DNA from: Belliella buryatensis
Lineage (GTDB): Bacteria; Bacteroidota; Bacteroidia; Cytophagales; Cyclobacteriaceae
Direction of reading: 5' to 3'
Assembly: GCF_900188245.1 (NCBI RefSeq)
Contig: NZ_FZOK01000007.1
Span: 124,001 to 188,000 of the forward strand
Length of the DNA: 64,000 nucleotides
Positions within the stretch are counted from its first letter, which is position 1. Every line of letters starts with the position of its first letter. Below the pieces are notes generated by a model. The model made no database searches. It was not told where the DNA came from and saw only the letters and a program-made list of their open reading frames with translations. A program made the translations under genes and the position numbers. Positions 35,711-45,200 of this stretch are shown here, piece by piece.

Positions 35711-35942
35711 TTAGCCTTGATTTTGACTCTTCAAGAATCTTACCTATACTATCTTCAGTAAATCCGCTTTTTTCAGCCAAATCCAATTTTTTTCTAATCC
35801 AATCTATTTGTGCTTGTTGATTTCTTGCCTGTCTGATCAAATCATTTACCAATTCACTTTTGCTGCTGTACTCCTTGCTTTCCACTTGTGATTTCAACCA
35901 CTCATCATTCGGTTCTGTTAAACTGATACTTTGTCTATTCAT
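35703..35942 (-). CDS. parD: ParD-type antitoxin
   Basis: A 79-residue protein with an N-terminal ribbon-helix-helix (RQSISLTEPNDEWLKSQVES, SSKSELVNDLIRQAR) and a C-terminal toxin-binding tail (EKSGFTEDSIGKILEESKSR). It precedes and overlaps the ParE-like toxin gene; the pair should repress its own promoter. Confidence 0.85.
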   Translation of the reverse strand: MNRQSISLTEPNDEWLKSQVESKEYSSKSELVNDLIRQARNQQAQIDWIRKKLDLAEKSGFTEDSIGKILEESKSRLNG

Positions 35943-36173
35943 ATCTAAAATATTTGATGCTAATTTACATCACTATCGAACCAATGTAAAGTAAAATTTT
36001 CAAATTTTTCATTCCAACTCAATCTAACGCCATTTTTCAAATCTCTATTGGCATTCGCAGGTGACAAGTCTTGGTAATGTTTGGGATATTGTTTACTCGT
36101 AGAGTCCCCTTACAAAGTTTCTAAAAATAAATTGAGTCTCTCAGTTTCATCTTTTTGATAGTATCATTTGATA

Positions 36174-37322
36174 CTATGAATCCTTTTTAAGTGTCACAAC
36201 TTCCAAAAAATAATAATCCATCAAATCTTCACTGCTTTGTGATTTGGCTTTGATCAAGAGTTTCCCAGTGAGCGGAATCGTAAAATTGCTGACATTCGGA
36301 TTGATTGCTGACAAGTTTACTTCGTCTTTTTTATTGAAGTTTTCATCGAATATTTCTAAATAGACATCAAAGTCCTGCAATTTTTCGCTTTTGATTGGTC
36401 CTTTTACGGTTCTGTAAAAACAGCCACAAGATTCCCAATATTGCAATTCTCCAAAAGCAACTTCTCCTTCCCTATCATCAGTTAAATCCCATGCCTCCAT
36501 AATCGTTATTCCTTGAGGAAATATGGGTTTGATTACTTTTCGATCAGGGTAAGCTTCAGTTTTGATTTCACGAGTTAGTGAACTTTGCGTGTTTAAATCA
36601 AAGACTTCAATCTTAGAGTGATAATAATAAGAGATTATGAGTTTATTGTTTTCATGTAAAATAAAAGGAAGATGATCTAAGCTAAAGCCTTGATATTGGA
36701 TTTTTTGACTTTTTATAAGCGCCTTATCATAAAAAGTAGGCAAAACTTCTAGTCTTTCATTCGCTACATCATAGGAAAATAAACCTATCGAGTCATCTAG
36801 GATATCAGTAGCAAACAGATATAGCCTATCACTAGAGTTATCAATGCCATTAAAAGCCAAACCAATTTGGAAGCTATTTGGTCCTTTGAAGTATGGAGAG
36901 TCATATTCTTTGATGATGTCCAATTCATTAAGGTTTACTTTCTTCAATAATGCCAGCTTATTGTTATAGAAATTTACTTTTTGTGAATTCCAGATGCCAA
37001 TATTATTTTTGGAAATAGTCAAGAAAAAAGGTGTCCCATTTACACTTTCGCCAAACTCCTCAAAGGCTCCAATTTCATCATACCTGAAGTCGTCTTTCAC
37101 CAGTTTAAGACTAGCTAACCCTAATGTAAATGAATTATAAAAAACGATGGAATCACTTTTTTGAAATACTTGATAAGGAGGAAAGGGATATCCTGGCACC
37201 AATGAGAGTTAATCCAGAACAATCGACTTCTTTTCAGAAAGCTTGTAAGAAAAGTGCGGGTCTTCCTTTTGAGAAGCGGAGCAGGAAAAGAGGGTTAAGA
37301 TGAAAAGAATATTTTTGACCAT
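36174..37322 (-). pseudogene. DUF4221-type lipoprotein gene with in-frame stop
   Basis: A complete reading frame of about 383 codons starts at ATG 37322 with a lipoprotein signal (ILTLFSC, Cys14) and DPHFSYKLSEKKSIVLD, is interrupted by TAA at 37211-37209, and continues in the same frame with LSLVPGYPFPPYQVFQKSD through beta-propeller-like repeats to the natural stop. The main body resembles DUF4221 proteins of Bacteroidota. No frameshift is present. The 3' part might be translated from TTG 37202, but would lack export signal. Third single-nonsense gene in this region. Confidence 0.8.
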
Positions 37323-37410
37323 GAATCGAATTTTACAAAGAAAAGCTCAATTCATCAAACTTGCTGAAAATTAAACTATCATCTTGAGCGTATTTATTGC
37401 ATACACGAGA

Positions 37411-37453
37411 AAAAACCTCGAAAATCTCCAACTATGGAATTAACGGGGTTTTT
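37411..37453. repeat. Hairpin repeat, copy 1
   Basis: Arms AAAAACCTCG and CGGGGTTTTT with about 23 bases between that include TCCAACTATGGAATTAA. One arm mismatch is a G-T wobble in RNA. The inner sequence is related to copy 2, so this is a repeat family rather than a chance terminator. Confidence 0.6.
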
Positions 37454-37635
37454 GAAGTTTTTCATATTCATGGTAAGATGCATACAATCATCACCTATTT
37501 TATCTTTACAATTGAAAACAATATAAGGATAGCCTTCCATACGATCCAAGCTTTCTACAAATTTATAACCCCAACCTGCAGAAGTACCCAATGAAAAAAT
37601 TAGAATGTAATTTTTGTCTTAACTCCTTATCAAAT

Positions 37636-37677
37636 AAAAACCCCGAAAATATCCATTCTTGGAATTCTCGGGGTTTT
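37636..37677. repeat. Hairpin repeat, copy 2
   Basis: Arms AAAACCCCGA and TCGGGGTTTT pair perfectly. The interior AAATATCCATTCTTGGAAT parallels copy 1. It could terminate transcripts, but the gene 3' ends nearby are not close. Confidence 0.65.
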
Positions 37678-37713
37678 GAAATTTAGGTTAGAAGCCTTTG
37701 GTATCATAAAGAC

Positions 37714-37794
37714 ATCAAAGTTCAATGGAAAAAACCTTCGGGGTCGGAAAAATATCAAAGATCAATAGAAAAAAACCTTCGGGGTCTGAAAAAG
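37714..37794. repeat. Tandem repeat, 2 units of about 40 bp
   Basis: Two units begin ATCAAAG at 37714 and 37754, and both contain AAAAAACCTTCGGGGTC. They differ at only a few positions. A partial third unit (CACAAAGGTTGAAT) follows. Confidence 0.6.
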
Positions 37795-37897
37795 ACCACA
37801 AAGGTTGAATGTTTAAATCATCCCAACAGATCGCTTCACCAATGTACAAGTGAAAAGATATTAAGAATCTGTAAAAAAAATTAGATATAATTAATTT

Positions 37898-39058
37898 TTA
37901 CGATCCAATATCATCTTTAACCGTAAGCAAAATCAATACATAACTATCTTCATTAAGCTTACCTCCATTTCTGACCATGAAATTGTATAGATTGCTGCCT
38001 TTTACAGGTTCTTTCCCTCCGCCAAACTTTTTCAAATACTGGTTCAAAAAATCTCTTGAACTTGCAAGATAACCTATTTGATCTACAGTAGCAAACCATG
38101 GAATAGTTGCTATTGGTAATTCATCAATGTCATTCTTATAAGATTTAAAGTGCTTTATTACATTGAAATCCTTATCCAGAAATACCTGATGAGACTCTCT
38201 GATTCCTCTTCCAAACGAAAGAAAATAACAATTTTTAAAGGCATAAAAAGATGATATATGCTCTACGATTTTTCCATCCAAAAGCAATTGATTCACTTGC
38301 TCTTGAGTCATCGTGTTTCTATCCTTTACCGAAAGAGAGAATTCCCCGAAATCAATCTCATAGATATCTTTAACCTTCCCATCAGGTTCAAACATAGCAA
38401 AATGATAACTAAATGGTATTTTGAATAAAACTTGGTTGGTCCAAACATGCTTTCTAAAACCATCTTTATCAGCGAACGCAACATCTTCTCCCGTAGGTTC
38501 TACTGGCATCATTTTCTCAAGTTCATTGCTTCTTTCCAGATAAAAATTAAAAAGACCATGATCAAAGACGTTTTTCGAATAATGAAGTATAAAGTCTTCA
38601 CCTATAAAAAAGTCGCTATTCTTAACTACAGATTTCTGCTCTGAAACAAACCCTCCTCTATGATTATAGGTTAGCATTTTACCCAAATATGAATCCTTTA
38701 CAACTATCGATTCTTCTAAAATTTGGAAATCTTCTGTGCGAACAAAACTCCCAGGGCCATCTCCTGATGCCTCAATTTGAAACTGTGGTGTCCCATCCAA
38801 AGAATAAAATATATATTTTTCGATTCCTCGATCTTCTACACCAATAAGGCCTTCATCCACTTTTATTCTAACAGGACGAACTAATGGAAAATCACCAGAA
38901 CCGTCTAAAAACACATAATCAATATCCTCATAAACCTCCGATAATACCCCTGATGAAGCTTGGTTTACATCTATATAAATGCTTTTGTGGATTTCTGGCT
39001 CTGTATTAAGATTACATGAATTTAACCCAATTAGTAAAGGAATTAGTGTTTTTTTCAT
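37898..39058 (-). CDS. 6-bladed beta-propeller lipoprotein
   Basis: A 386-residue lipoprotein (lipobox LNSC, Cys15). The first part shows the characteristic order IDVNQASSGVLSEVYEDIDY, then VRPVRIKVDEGLIGVEDRGI and FQIEASGDGPGSF, which matches the 6-bladed beta-propeller family common in Bacteroidota. These are surface or periplasmic lipoproteins with unknown ligand. The gene follows a small Cys-rich peptide gene, with a perfect palindrome between them 12 bp before its ATG. Confidence 0.75.
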   Translation of the reverse strand: MKKTLIPLLIGLNSCNLNTEPEIHKSIYIDVNQASSGVLSEVYEDIDYVFLDGSGDFPLVRPVRIKVDEGLIGVEDRGIEKYIFYSLDGTPQFQIEASGDGPGSFVRTEDFQILEESIVVKDSYLGKMLTYNHRGGFVSEQKSVVKNSDFFIGEDFILHYSKNVFDHGLFNFYLERSNELEKMMPVEPTGEDVAFADKDGFRKHVWTNQVLFKIPFSYHFAMFEPDGKVKDIYEIDFGEFSLSVKDRNTMTQEQVNQLLLDGKIVEHISSFYAFKNCYFLSFGRGIRESHQVFLDKDFNVIKHFKSYKNDIDELPIATIPWFATVDQIGYLASSRDFLNQYLKKFGGGKEPVKGSNLYNFMVRNGGKLNEDSYVLILLTVKDDIGS

Positions 39059-39070
39059 AATTCTAAGAGA

Positions 39071-39102
39071 TAATTAGGGTTGTAAATTTACAACCCTAAT
39101 TA
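39071..39102. terminator. Perfect 32 bp palindrome between peptide and propeller genes
   Basis: Arms TAATTAGGGTTGTAAA (39071-39086) and its exact complement (39087-39102) meet with no loop. On the minus strand it lies 7 bp after the peptide stop and 12 bp before the propeller ATG. It may partly terminate or attenuate read-through, or bind a dimeric regulator. Confidence 0.6.
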
Positions 39103-39109
39103 TGTGAAA

Positions 39110-39325
39110 TTAATAAATACTTGCCTCTGCCATTCCATACCCAGGACACAGGGTTTGCGCAGAGACACTACAAGTTGTATATCCGTCATAGGGTCTACAA
39201 ACATAAAAAGACGAATCATTCTTATTGCATGGTTCTCTCTCCATCTTATACCTATACGCATCTCCATAACTTGATAAAGAAGAAAATAGCATAGACATGA
39301 TCAAAATACTTAGAAATTTTTTCAT
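39110..39325 (-). CDS. Small secreted Cys-rich peptide
   Basis: A 71-residue precursor with a strong signal peptide (MKKFLSILIMSMLFSSLSSYG) and a mature part of about 50 residues with four Cys (EPCNK, YVCRP, TTCSV, TLCPGYG). Position next to a 6-bladed propeller lipoprotein parallels the short NVEALA-type peptides of Bacteroidota, but no NVEALA motif is present. Function unknown. Confidence 0.6.
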   Translation of the reverse strand: MKKFLSILIMSMLFSSLSSYGDAYRYKMEREPCNKNDSSFYVCRPYDGYTTCSVSAQTLCPGYGMAEASIY

Positions 39326-39928
39326 ATAATTTTTAAATTTAAAACATTAACAAATTGATTAAAAAGCTTTTAGCGCCAAAAACTTGCACTAAACATACCC
39401 CCCCCTCTAATTAAAAGTCAAGTTTTAATTAAAAAAATATTTCAATATTTTAGATAAGTAGTTGATTTTCAGCTAGAAAAATTTTCACATAGGAATAGTA
39501 ATAAATCGTTATAAAATTATCCCCAAAATAGATTAAAAATGAATATTATGATGATAAGTGTTATTTTATTGTAAATAGGATGACTGTATTAAGAAATAAT
39601 CTGCAAAAAGCTTTAGTTATCTACCTCTAAGTCTAATTTTTTAGATAAGATTGACTTGTTATCAATTAGTGACCCGATATTATATTTGGTTATGGAATGA
39701 ATTTGGGGAAGGTTGTGACAATAATTTTTATAAAAGTGCTCTTTGCAAAACACGAACATTAGGAGTTTACCTCATTATTTTAAGTCTCCCTATTAAGACA
39801 AAAAACCCCAGAAACATCTCCAATAGATATTCCCGGGGTTTTTTTAAAACTCATATTTTCTCTGTGTCTCTGAGTGCAAAAAACTTCCGCGCACTTTGCA
39901 CCTCAGCCTAACTTCGCGAGAGTCAGAC
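39326..39928. other. AT-rich gene-free region with repeats
   Basis: About 600 bp with no convincing gene. It holds the promoter region of the small peptide gene, a poly-C run near 39401, hairpin repeat copy 3 at 39800-39845, and a dispersed-repeat block at 39860-39935 that runs into the end of htpG. Confidence 0.55.
39800..39845. repeat. Hairpin repeat, copy 3
   Basis: Arms AAAAACCCC and GGGGTTTTT with interior AGAAACATCTCCAATAGATA, related to the copies at 37411 and 37636. It could also act as the htpG-side terminator. Confidence 0.6.
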
Positions 39929-39930
39929 TT
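39880..39930. repeat. Dispersed intergenic repeat, copy 2
   Basis: Aligns with 32692-32740: both begin AAAACTT, contain GCACCT, and end GCGAGAGTC. The preceding TCTCTGTGTCTCTGAGTG is part of the same repeat type. It overlaps the htpG stop codon. Confidence 0.55.
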
Positions 39931-41812
39931 ATATCATCCCTACAGATCGCTTCACAAATTCAGTCAAGTCCTTACCTGTTAGCAAGCCTTGGGCAAGGAG
40001 TGCCAAGTCGAAAGATTGCTTGGCAAGCTTGGTTTGTTCTTCTTCGCTTTCTGCTTTGAGGATTTTGTCGATGACGCTATGATTTCCGTTGATCGCTACT
40101 TTGTAGCTATCAGGTAGTGAACCGTAGAAGCCCATACCGCCGCCTGTTGCAGCCATGTCTTTCATTCTGCGCATAAACTCATCCATCGTCACAGTCACCG
40201 GAAGTTCCTCAGGATTTAAGCCCTCCACTTCTACACTGTAAGATTTGTTGTCGATCGCTTTTTCGAAGATTTCCTTCACTTTTGTCGATTGCTCCTCAGA
40301 AAGCAAGTTCGCATAAGCATCGTCCTTTTGAATCAACTTTTCTACCACATCAGCATCTACACGCTTGAGTTGCGTTTTCTCTTCCTTGCCTTCCAAATGT
40401 TGGATAAAGTGGCTATCGATCGGAGAATCCATCACCAAGACATCATAATCCTTTTTGTTTGCTGACTGAATGAAAGCATCTTGCTTGTTGACATCCGTAG
40501 CATATAGATAGATCGTCTGCTCGTTTTTGTCCGTTTGGATAGCTTTTACTTTCTCTTTATACTCAGGAAGAGTGTAGAATTCCCCTTTGGTGTTTTTCAA
40601 CAAGACGAAATCCTTTCCTTTTTCGGCAAATTTCTCCTCAGAGATCATTCCGTACTTTACAAATAGACCGATATCGTTCCATTTCTCTTCATAGACTTTT
40701 CTATCCTTCTTGTAAAGCTCCGCCAACTTATCAGCAACTTTCTTGGTGATGTAGTTGTTGATCTTTTTCACATTTCCATCAGCCTGCAAGAAACTTCTCG
40801 ATACGTTCAATGGGATATCAGGAGAATCGATCACCCCATGTAGCAACATCAAGAATTCAGGGACAATGTCCTTCACTTCGTCCGTGATAAATACCTGTCT
40901 GCTGTAAAGCTTGATCTTGTTTTTCTGGAAATCGAAGTCATTTTTCACTTTTGGGAAATACAAGACTCCGGTCAAGTTGAATGGATAATCCACATTCAGG
41001 TGAATCCAGAAAAGCGGATCTTCACTCATTGGATAAAGCTCCTTGTAGAAAGCAAGGTAATCTTCATCTTTCAGATCATTTGGCGACTTGGTCCAGATCG
41101 GTGAAGTAGTATTGATGATGTTGTCAACTTCGATAGATTTCCACTTTTTCTTTCCTTCTTCATCTTCACCATCTTCTACACTTTCGGTCTTTGTTCCGAA
41201 CTTGATCGTAACAGGTAGGAATTTGCAGTATTTGTCCAAGATTCCCTGAAGCTTCCACTTGTCCAAAAACTCTTCGGATTCTTCATTGATGTGAAGGATA
41301 ATATCTGTACCTCTTTCTGTTCTACTTCCTTCGGAAATCTCAAATGAAGTACTTCCATCGCATGTCCATTTTGCAGCTTCAGCACCTTCTTGATAAGAAA
41401 GGGAATTGATCTCTACAGTGTGCGCCACCATAAATGCAGAGTAGAAACCCAGACCAAACTTACCAATGATTTCATTTGCATCTTTGGCGTCTTTGAATTT
41501 CTCTACGAATTCTGTAGCACCAGAGAAGGCGATCTGATTGATGTACTTTTTGATTTCTTCAGCAGTCATCCCAAGACCTCTATCGGAGATGGTGATGGTC
41601 TTTTTGTCCTTGTCGAAAGACACTTCGACGGTGGTATCACCAAGTTCTCCAGTATATTGGCCGAGGGTGGCCAATCTTTTGATTTTTTGGGTGGCATCTA
41701 CCGCATTGGAAACCAATTCGCGGAGAAAAATCTCATTGTCGGAGTATAAGAACTTTTTGATGATCGGGAAAATATTCTCGGTATGTATCGAGATGGTTCC
41801 TTTTTCCTGCAT
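39929..41812 (-). CDS. htpG: Molecular chaperone HtpG (Hsp90)
   Basis: Bacterial Hsp90, a dimeric ATP-dependent chaperone of the cytoplasm. The 627-residue protein has the GHKL ATPase motifs FLRELVSNAVDATQKI near residue 28, SDRGLGMT near 77 and GKFGLGFYSAF near 117; the middle domain has the catalytic-loop Arg region VSRSFLQADGNVKK near 328. A charged insertion after 215 (VEDGEDEEGKKKWK) is typical of the family. Its 3' end touches a dispersed repeat. No CIRCE element is seen upstream. Confidence 0.95.
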   Translation of the reverse strand: MQEKGTISIHTENIFPIIKKFLYSDNEIFLRELVSNAVDATQKIKRLATLGQYTGELGDTTVEVSFDKDKKTITISDRGLGMTAEEIKKYINQIAFSGATEFVEKFKDAKDANEIIGKFGLGFYSAFMVAHTVEINSLSYQEGAEAAKWTCDGSTSFEISEGSRTERGTDIILHINEESEEFLDKWKLQGILDKYCKFLPVTIKFGTKTESVEDGEDEEGKKKWKSIEVDNIINTTSPIWTKSPNDLKDEDYLAFYKELYPMSEDPLFWIHLNVDYPFNLTGVLYFPKVKNDFDFQKNKIKLYSRQVFITDEVKDIVPEFLMLLHGVIDSPDIPLNVSRSFLQADGNVKKINNYITKKVADKLAELYKKDRKVYEEKWNDIGLFVKYGMISEEKFAEKGKDFVLLKNTKGEFYTLPEYKEKVKAIQTDKNEQTIYLYATDVNKQDAFIQSANKKDYDVLVMDSPIDSHFIQHLEGKEEKTQLKRVDADVVEKLIQKDDAYANLLSEEQSTKVKEIFEKAIDNKSYSVEVEGLNPEELPVTVTMDEFMRRMKDMAATGGGMGFYGSLPDSYKVAINGNHSVIDKILKAESEEEQTKLAKQSFDLALLAQGLLTGKDLTEFVKRSVGMI

Positions 41813-42238
41813 AGCTATATTGAATTTTAATTATTGATAAACAATTTTGACAATACAGCCTTATCAATGCCTGTTCCAAAGGGTAAAAAATGTCATTTTG
41901 GCAGAAGATTATACTTTGGAACTATTTGAAGGGTATGCTGAGACACATTGTGAAATCAGTGAATGTATCGGCTAATCCTTTTTACTAACTTTTTAAGCAT
42001 ATTTCGGGTTTTAAATTAACATTATGAAAATCAATTATATAAATAAAATATAAAAGTCTAGGAATTGGTTGGATTATTGTAACTTTCAATTATCAATCAG
42101 AAAAATTTTAGATTTATATATTTTTCAATACAGCACTTCAAAAATACTTTTAAAGTTAGGGTTAGCTGCTTTGAATACAAGATGATTTGACTTTCAAAAG
42201 CGTAAAGCCAATGTTTTTATAATTTTAACGACAACAAA
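41813..42238. other. Divergent intergenic region between htpG and cheBR hybrid
   Basis: About 425 bp, AT-rich, which must carry promoters for both divergent genes. I found no exact TAnnTTTG box near either start, no CIRCE inverted repeat and no gene. Confidence 0.5.
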
Positions 42239-45200
42239 ATGATTCAGAAAACCCAGTACCCTGAAAATGATTTGTTTATAATAGCTATAGGAGCCTCTGC
42301 TGGAGGAATGGAGGCTATCCATTTGCTATTTGATCACACTCCTGAAGATGACGTAGCCTATGTAATCATTCAACATCTTTCCCCAGATCATAAAAGCTTC
42401 ATGGCTGAGCTATTATCGAAGCACAGCAAATTGGAAATTTTAGTTGCTGAAAGTAATATGCTTGTCAAGGCAAACCGTGTTTATTTACTACCCAAGGGGA
42501 AAAACATGACTATCAACGATAAGAGGTTGTATCTAACAGATATAGAACCTAGGGAGCCCAATCGAGCAGTTGATATATTTTTTGATTCTCTGGCTCAAGA
42601 TTTAGGAGATAGAAGTATCGCGATCATCTTGTCTGGCACTGGTGCCGACGGAACCAAGGGTATCAATTCAATAAAGAAAAGTGGAGGTTTTGTTATTGTT
42701 CAGGATCCTGAAAGTGCCAAATTTCAAGGGATGCCAAATAGTGCCATTGAGTCTGGAAATGTGGATGTTATTCGCCCTCCTGAGTTGATACCTGGAGAGA
42801 TTATCGCTCACCTATCACAAGGAGTTTTGGAAAATAGCTTCAACCGTCAAATTACCCAAAGTGACGATGTGGAATTACTAAAAATATTGAATCAAATTCA
42901 AGCTCACACGCCGTTTGATTTTTCGGAATACAAGCGTCCTACAATTATTAGAAGGATTGCGAAGCGCATGACTAAGAATAATATTTCATTTTTGAAAGAT
43001 TATGGCCAATTTTTGGATAATAATCCTGAAGAAATCAATATTCTGGCGAAGGAATTTTTGATTAGTGTCACCAAATTTTTCAGGGATAAGGATGCTTTTG
43101 ATGTCATCAAAGAGTCTTCATTGAGAGAAATAATTCAGAAAAAACTTCAAGTAGATACTTTAAAGATTTGGGTTGTAGGCTGTGCAACAGGAGAAGAAGC
43201 ATATTCTATGGCTATTCTTATTATAGAGGAGTTGACAGAATTGAAGAAAAATCTTGAGGTAAAGATATTTGCCAGTGATATTGATAAAACAGCCTTACAG
43301 CATGCCTCAAAGGGGGTCTATTCCGAATATATAGAAAGGGATGTATCTCAAGAGCGACTAGACAAGTATTTTATCAAACAAGGGAAAACATATAAAATCA
43401 GGGAGAATGTCAGGAAGATGATCATTTTTGCTGAGCATGATATAGTTAAACAACCACCTTATGGAAAAATTGACTTGATCAGCTGTAGGAATTTACTGAT
43501 TTACATTAATCCAATATTGCAAAGAAGGATACTTACTTCACTTCATTTCTGCCTAAATCTCGGGGGCTATTTATTTTTAGGTCCCAGTGAAAGTTTGGGA
43601 GAATTAAAGAAATCCTTTGTTGAAATAGATAAGAAATGGAAAATTTACAAAAGTATTGAAGTGGTAAGAAACCTGCGAAACACCACCTACAGCACTCCAG
43701 GCTTAGAGAGGCATATGATAAATCCTAATCCGAGTGTGACACCTCAAAAAAGTATGGCGAAAAGTAATTTGACAGAACTCACTAATAATGCGCTTTTGGA
43801 AGAAACAGGCTATCAAGCTGGTATTTGGGTGGACATAGATTTTGAAATAATTCAAACCTCAGGAGACTATGAAAAATTTCTATTACCTAAGATATTCAAT
43901 TTCAATTTACTTGAAATGTTGCCTGAAGAGTTGGCAATAGCCACCTCAACCTCTCTAAAAAAGGCATTTAAATCCCAGCAAAAAGTAATTTTGGAACAGG
44001 TACATTTCTCTAAAAATAATTCGGTTCATTTCGTGAATATACTTGTTAAGCCATTTCTTTCGGGGAAGGAGTCTATTCAAGATGTATTCTTGGTCATGTA
44101 TCTTGACAATGAAGAGGATCAGGGCAGAACCATAGATATTGAATCATTTCAATTAGAGCGGCATACAGCTCAGTTTTTTGAGGATATGAAACTAGAGTTG
44201 GCAGATACAAAATCAAGGTTAAAGGATGCATTTGAGGAGTTAGAAGTATCAAATGATAATATTTCGTCCTACAATGAAGAGTTGATCTCTGGAAATGAAG
44301 AGATGCAAAGTACTAATGAAGAACTTCAGTCTGTGAATGAGGAATTACAAACAGTTAACAATGAATATCAATTGAAAATCAAAGAGCTGGCCGAATTGAA
44401 TGATGACTTAAATAATTATTTTAAGTCTACCATCAATGCTCAACTTTATGTAGACAAAGATCTTATTCTTCGCAAATTCACTCCTTCGGCAATCTTACAA
44501 ATCAATCTCAAAGAATCCGATTTGGGTAGGCTTATCAGTGATATATCTACCAATATTAGGTTTTCCACATTGATGGATGACATAGCAAAGGTGGTATCTA
44601 CATCTGAGACAATCAAAAAAGAGGTTCAAACCTTGGATGGCAAATGGTACCAAATGGCTGGAGTTCCCTATATCAAGCAACAAGACAATCAAAAAGATGG
44701 TGCGATCATCACTTTCAATGATATCACTGAATTGAAAAAGGTACAAGATAAATTATCAAGAATCAATCAGGATCATGATACTTTCATTTATTCCGTTTCT
44801 CATGATCTAAAAGGACCACTGAATAATCTGAGATCTTTGATCACCATCCTAGAAGAGTCTATAGTCATCACCTGCGAAGAGGACAAAGAAGTGCTTGACA
44901 TGATCATGCTATCTACCACTAATCTTGGTGCTATTATCCATGAGTTGACTGATATCGTCAACATTGAGAACGAGATAGATATTCTTGAAAATATTGATGT
45001 AGAGGCTATGCTTAAGGAAATAGAGGCTAGCATGAAAGATAAGCTTGTGATTTCAAATGCAAAAATTAATTTAGATTTGAAGGTTTCTGAAATTCCCTTT
45101 TCCAAGAAAAATTTAAGGAGTATTCTGACAAATATCCTGAGTAATGCTATAAAATATTGCTCTCCTAACAGAGCACCTGAGGTAAGTTTTAGTACACAGT

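Larger units (their letters stand above)
37323..37897. repeat. Gene-free region with hairpin and tandem repeats
   Basis: No credible gene. It contains two copies of a hairpin repeat (37411-37453 and 37636-37677) and a two-unit tandem repeat of about 40 bp (37714-37794). Short open frames here are noise. Confidence 0.6.

Noticed and set aside
29320-37322. Stop-codon reassignment (alternative genetic code)
   Set aside because: Many intact genes in the same window end at TAA, TAG and TGA at the expected family lengths, so only local explanations fit the three in-frame stops.
37714-37794. Possible CRISPR array
   Set aside because: Only two contiguous units with no spacers and no cas genes.
39651-39911. 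86-codon open frame before htpG
   Set aside because: It runs through the hairpin repeat and dispersed repeat and has no coding character.
41813-42238. CIRCE heat-shock operator upstream of htpG
   Set aside because: No TTAGCACTC/GAGTGCTAA inverted repeat is present.
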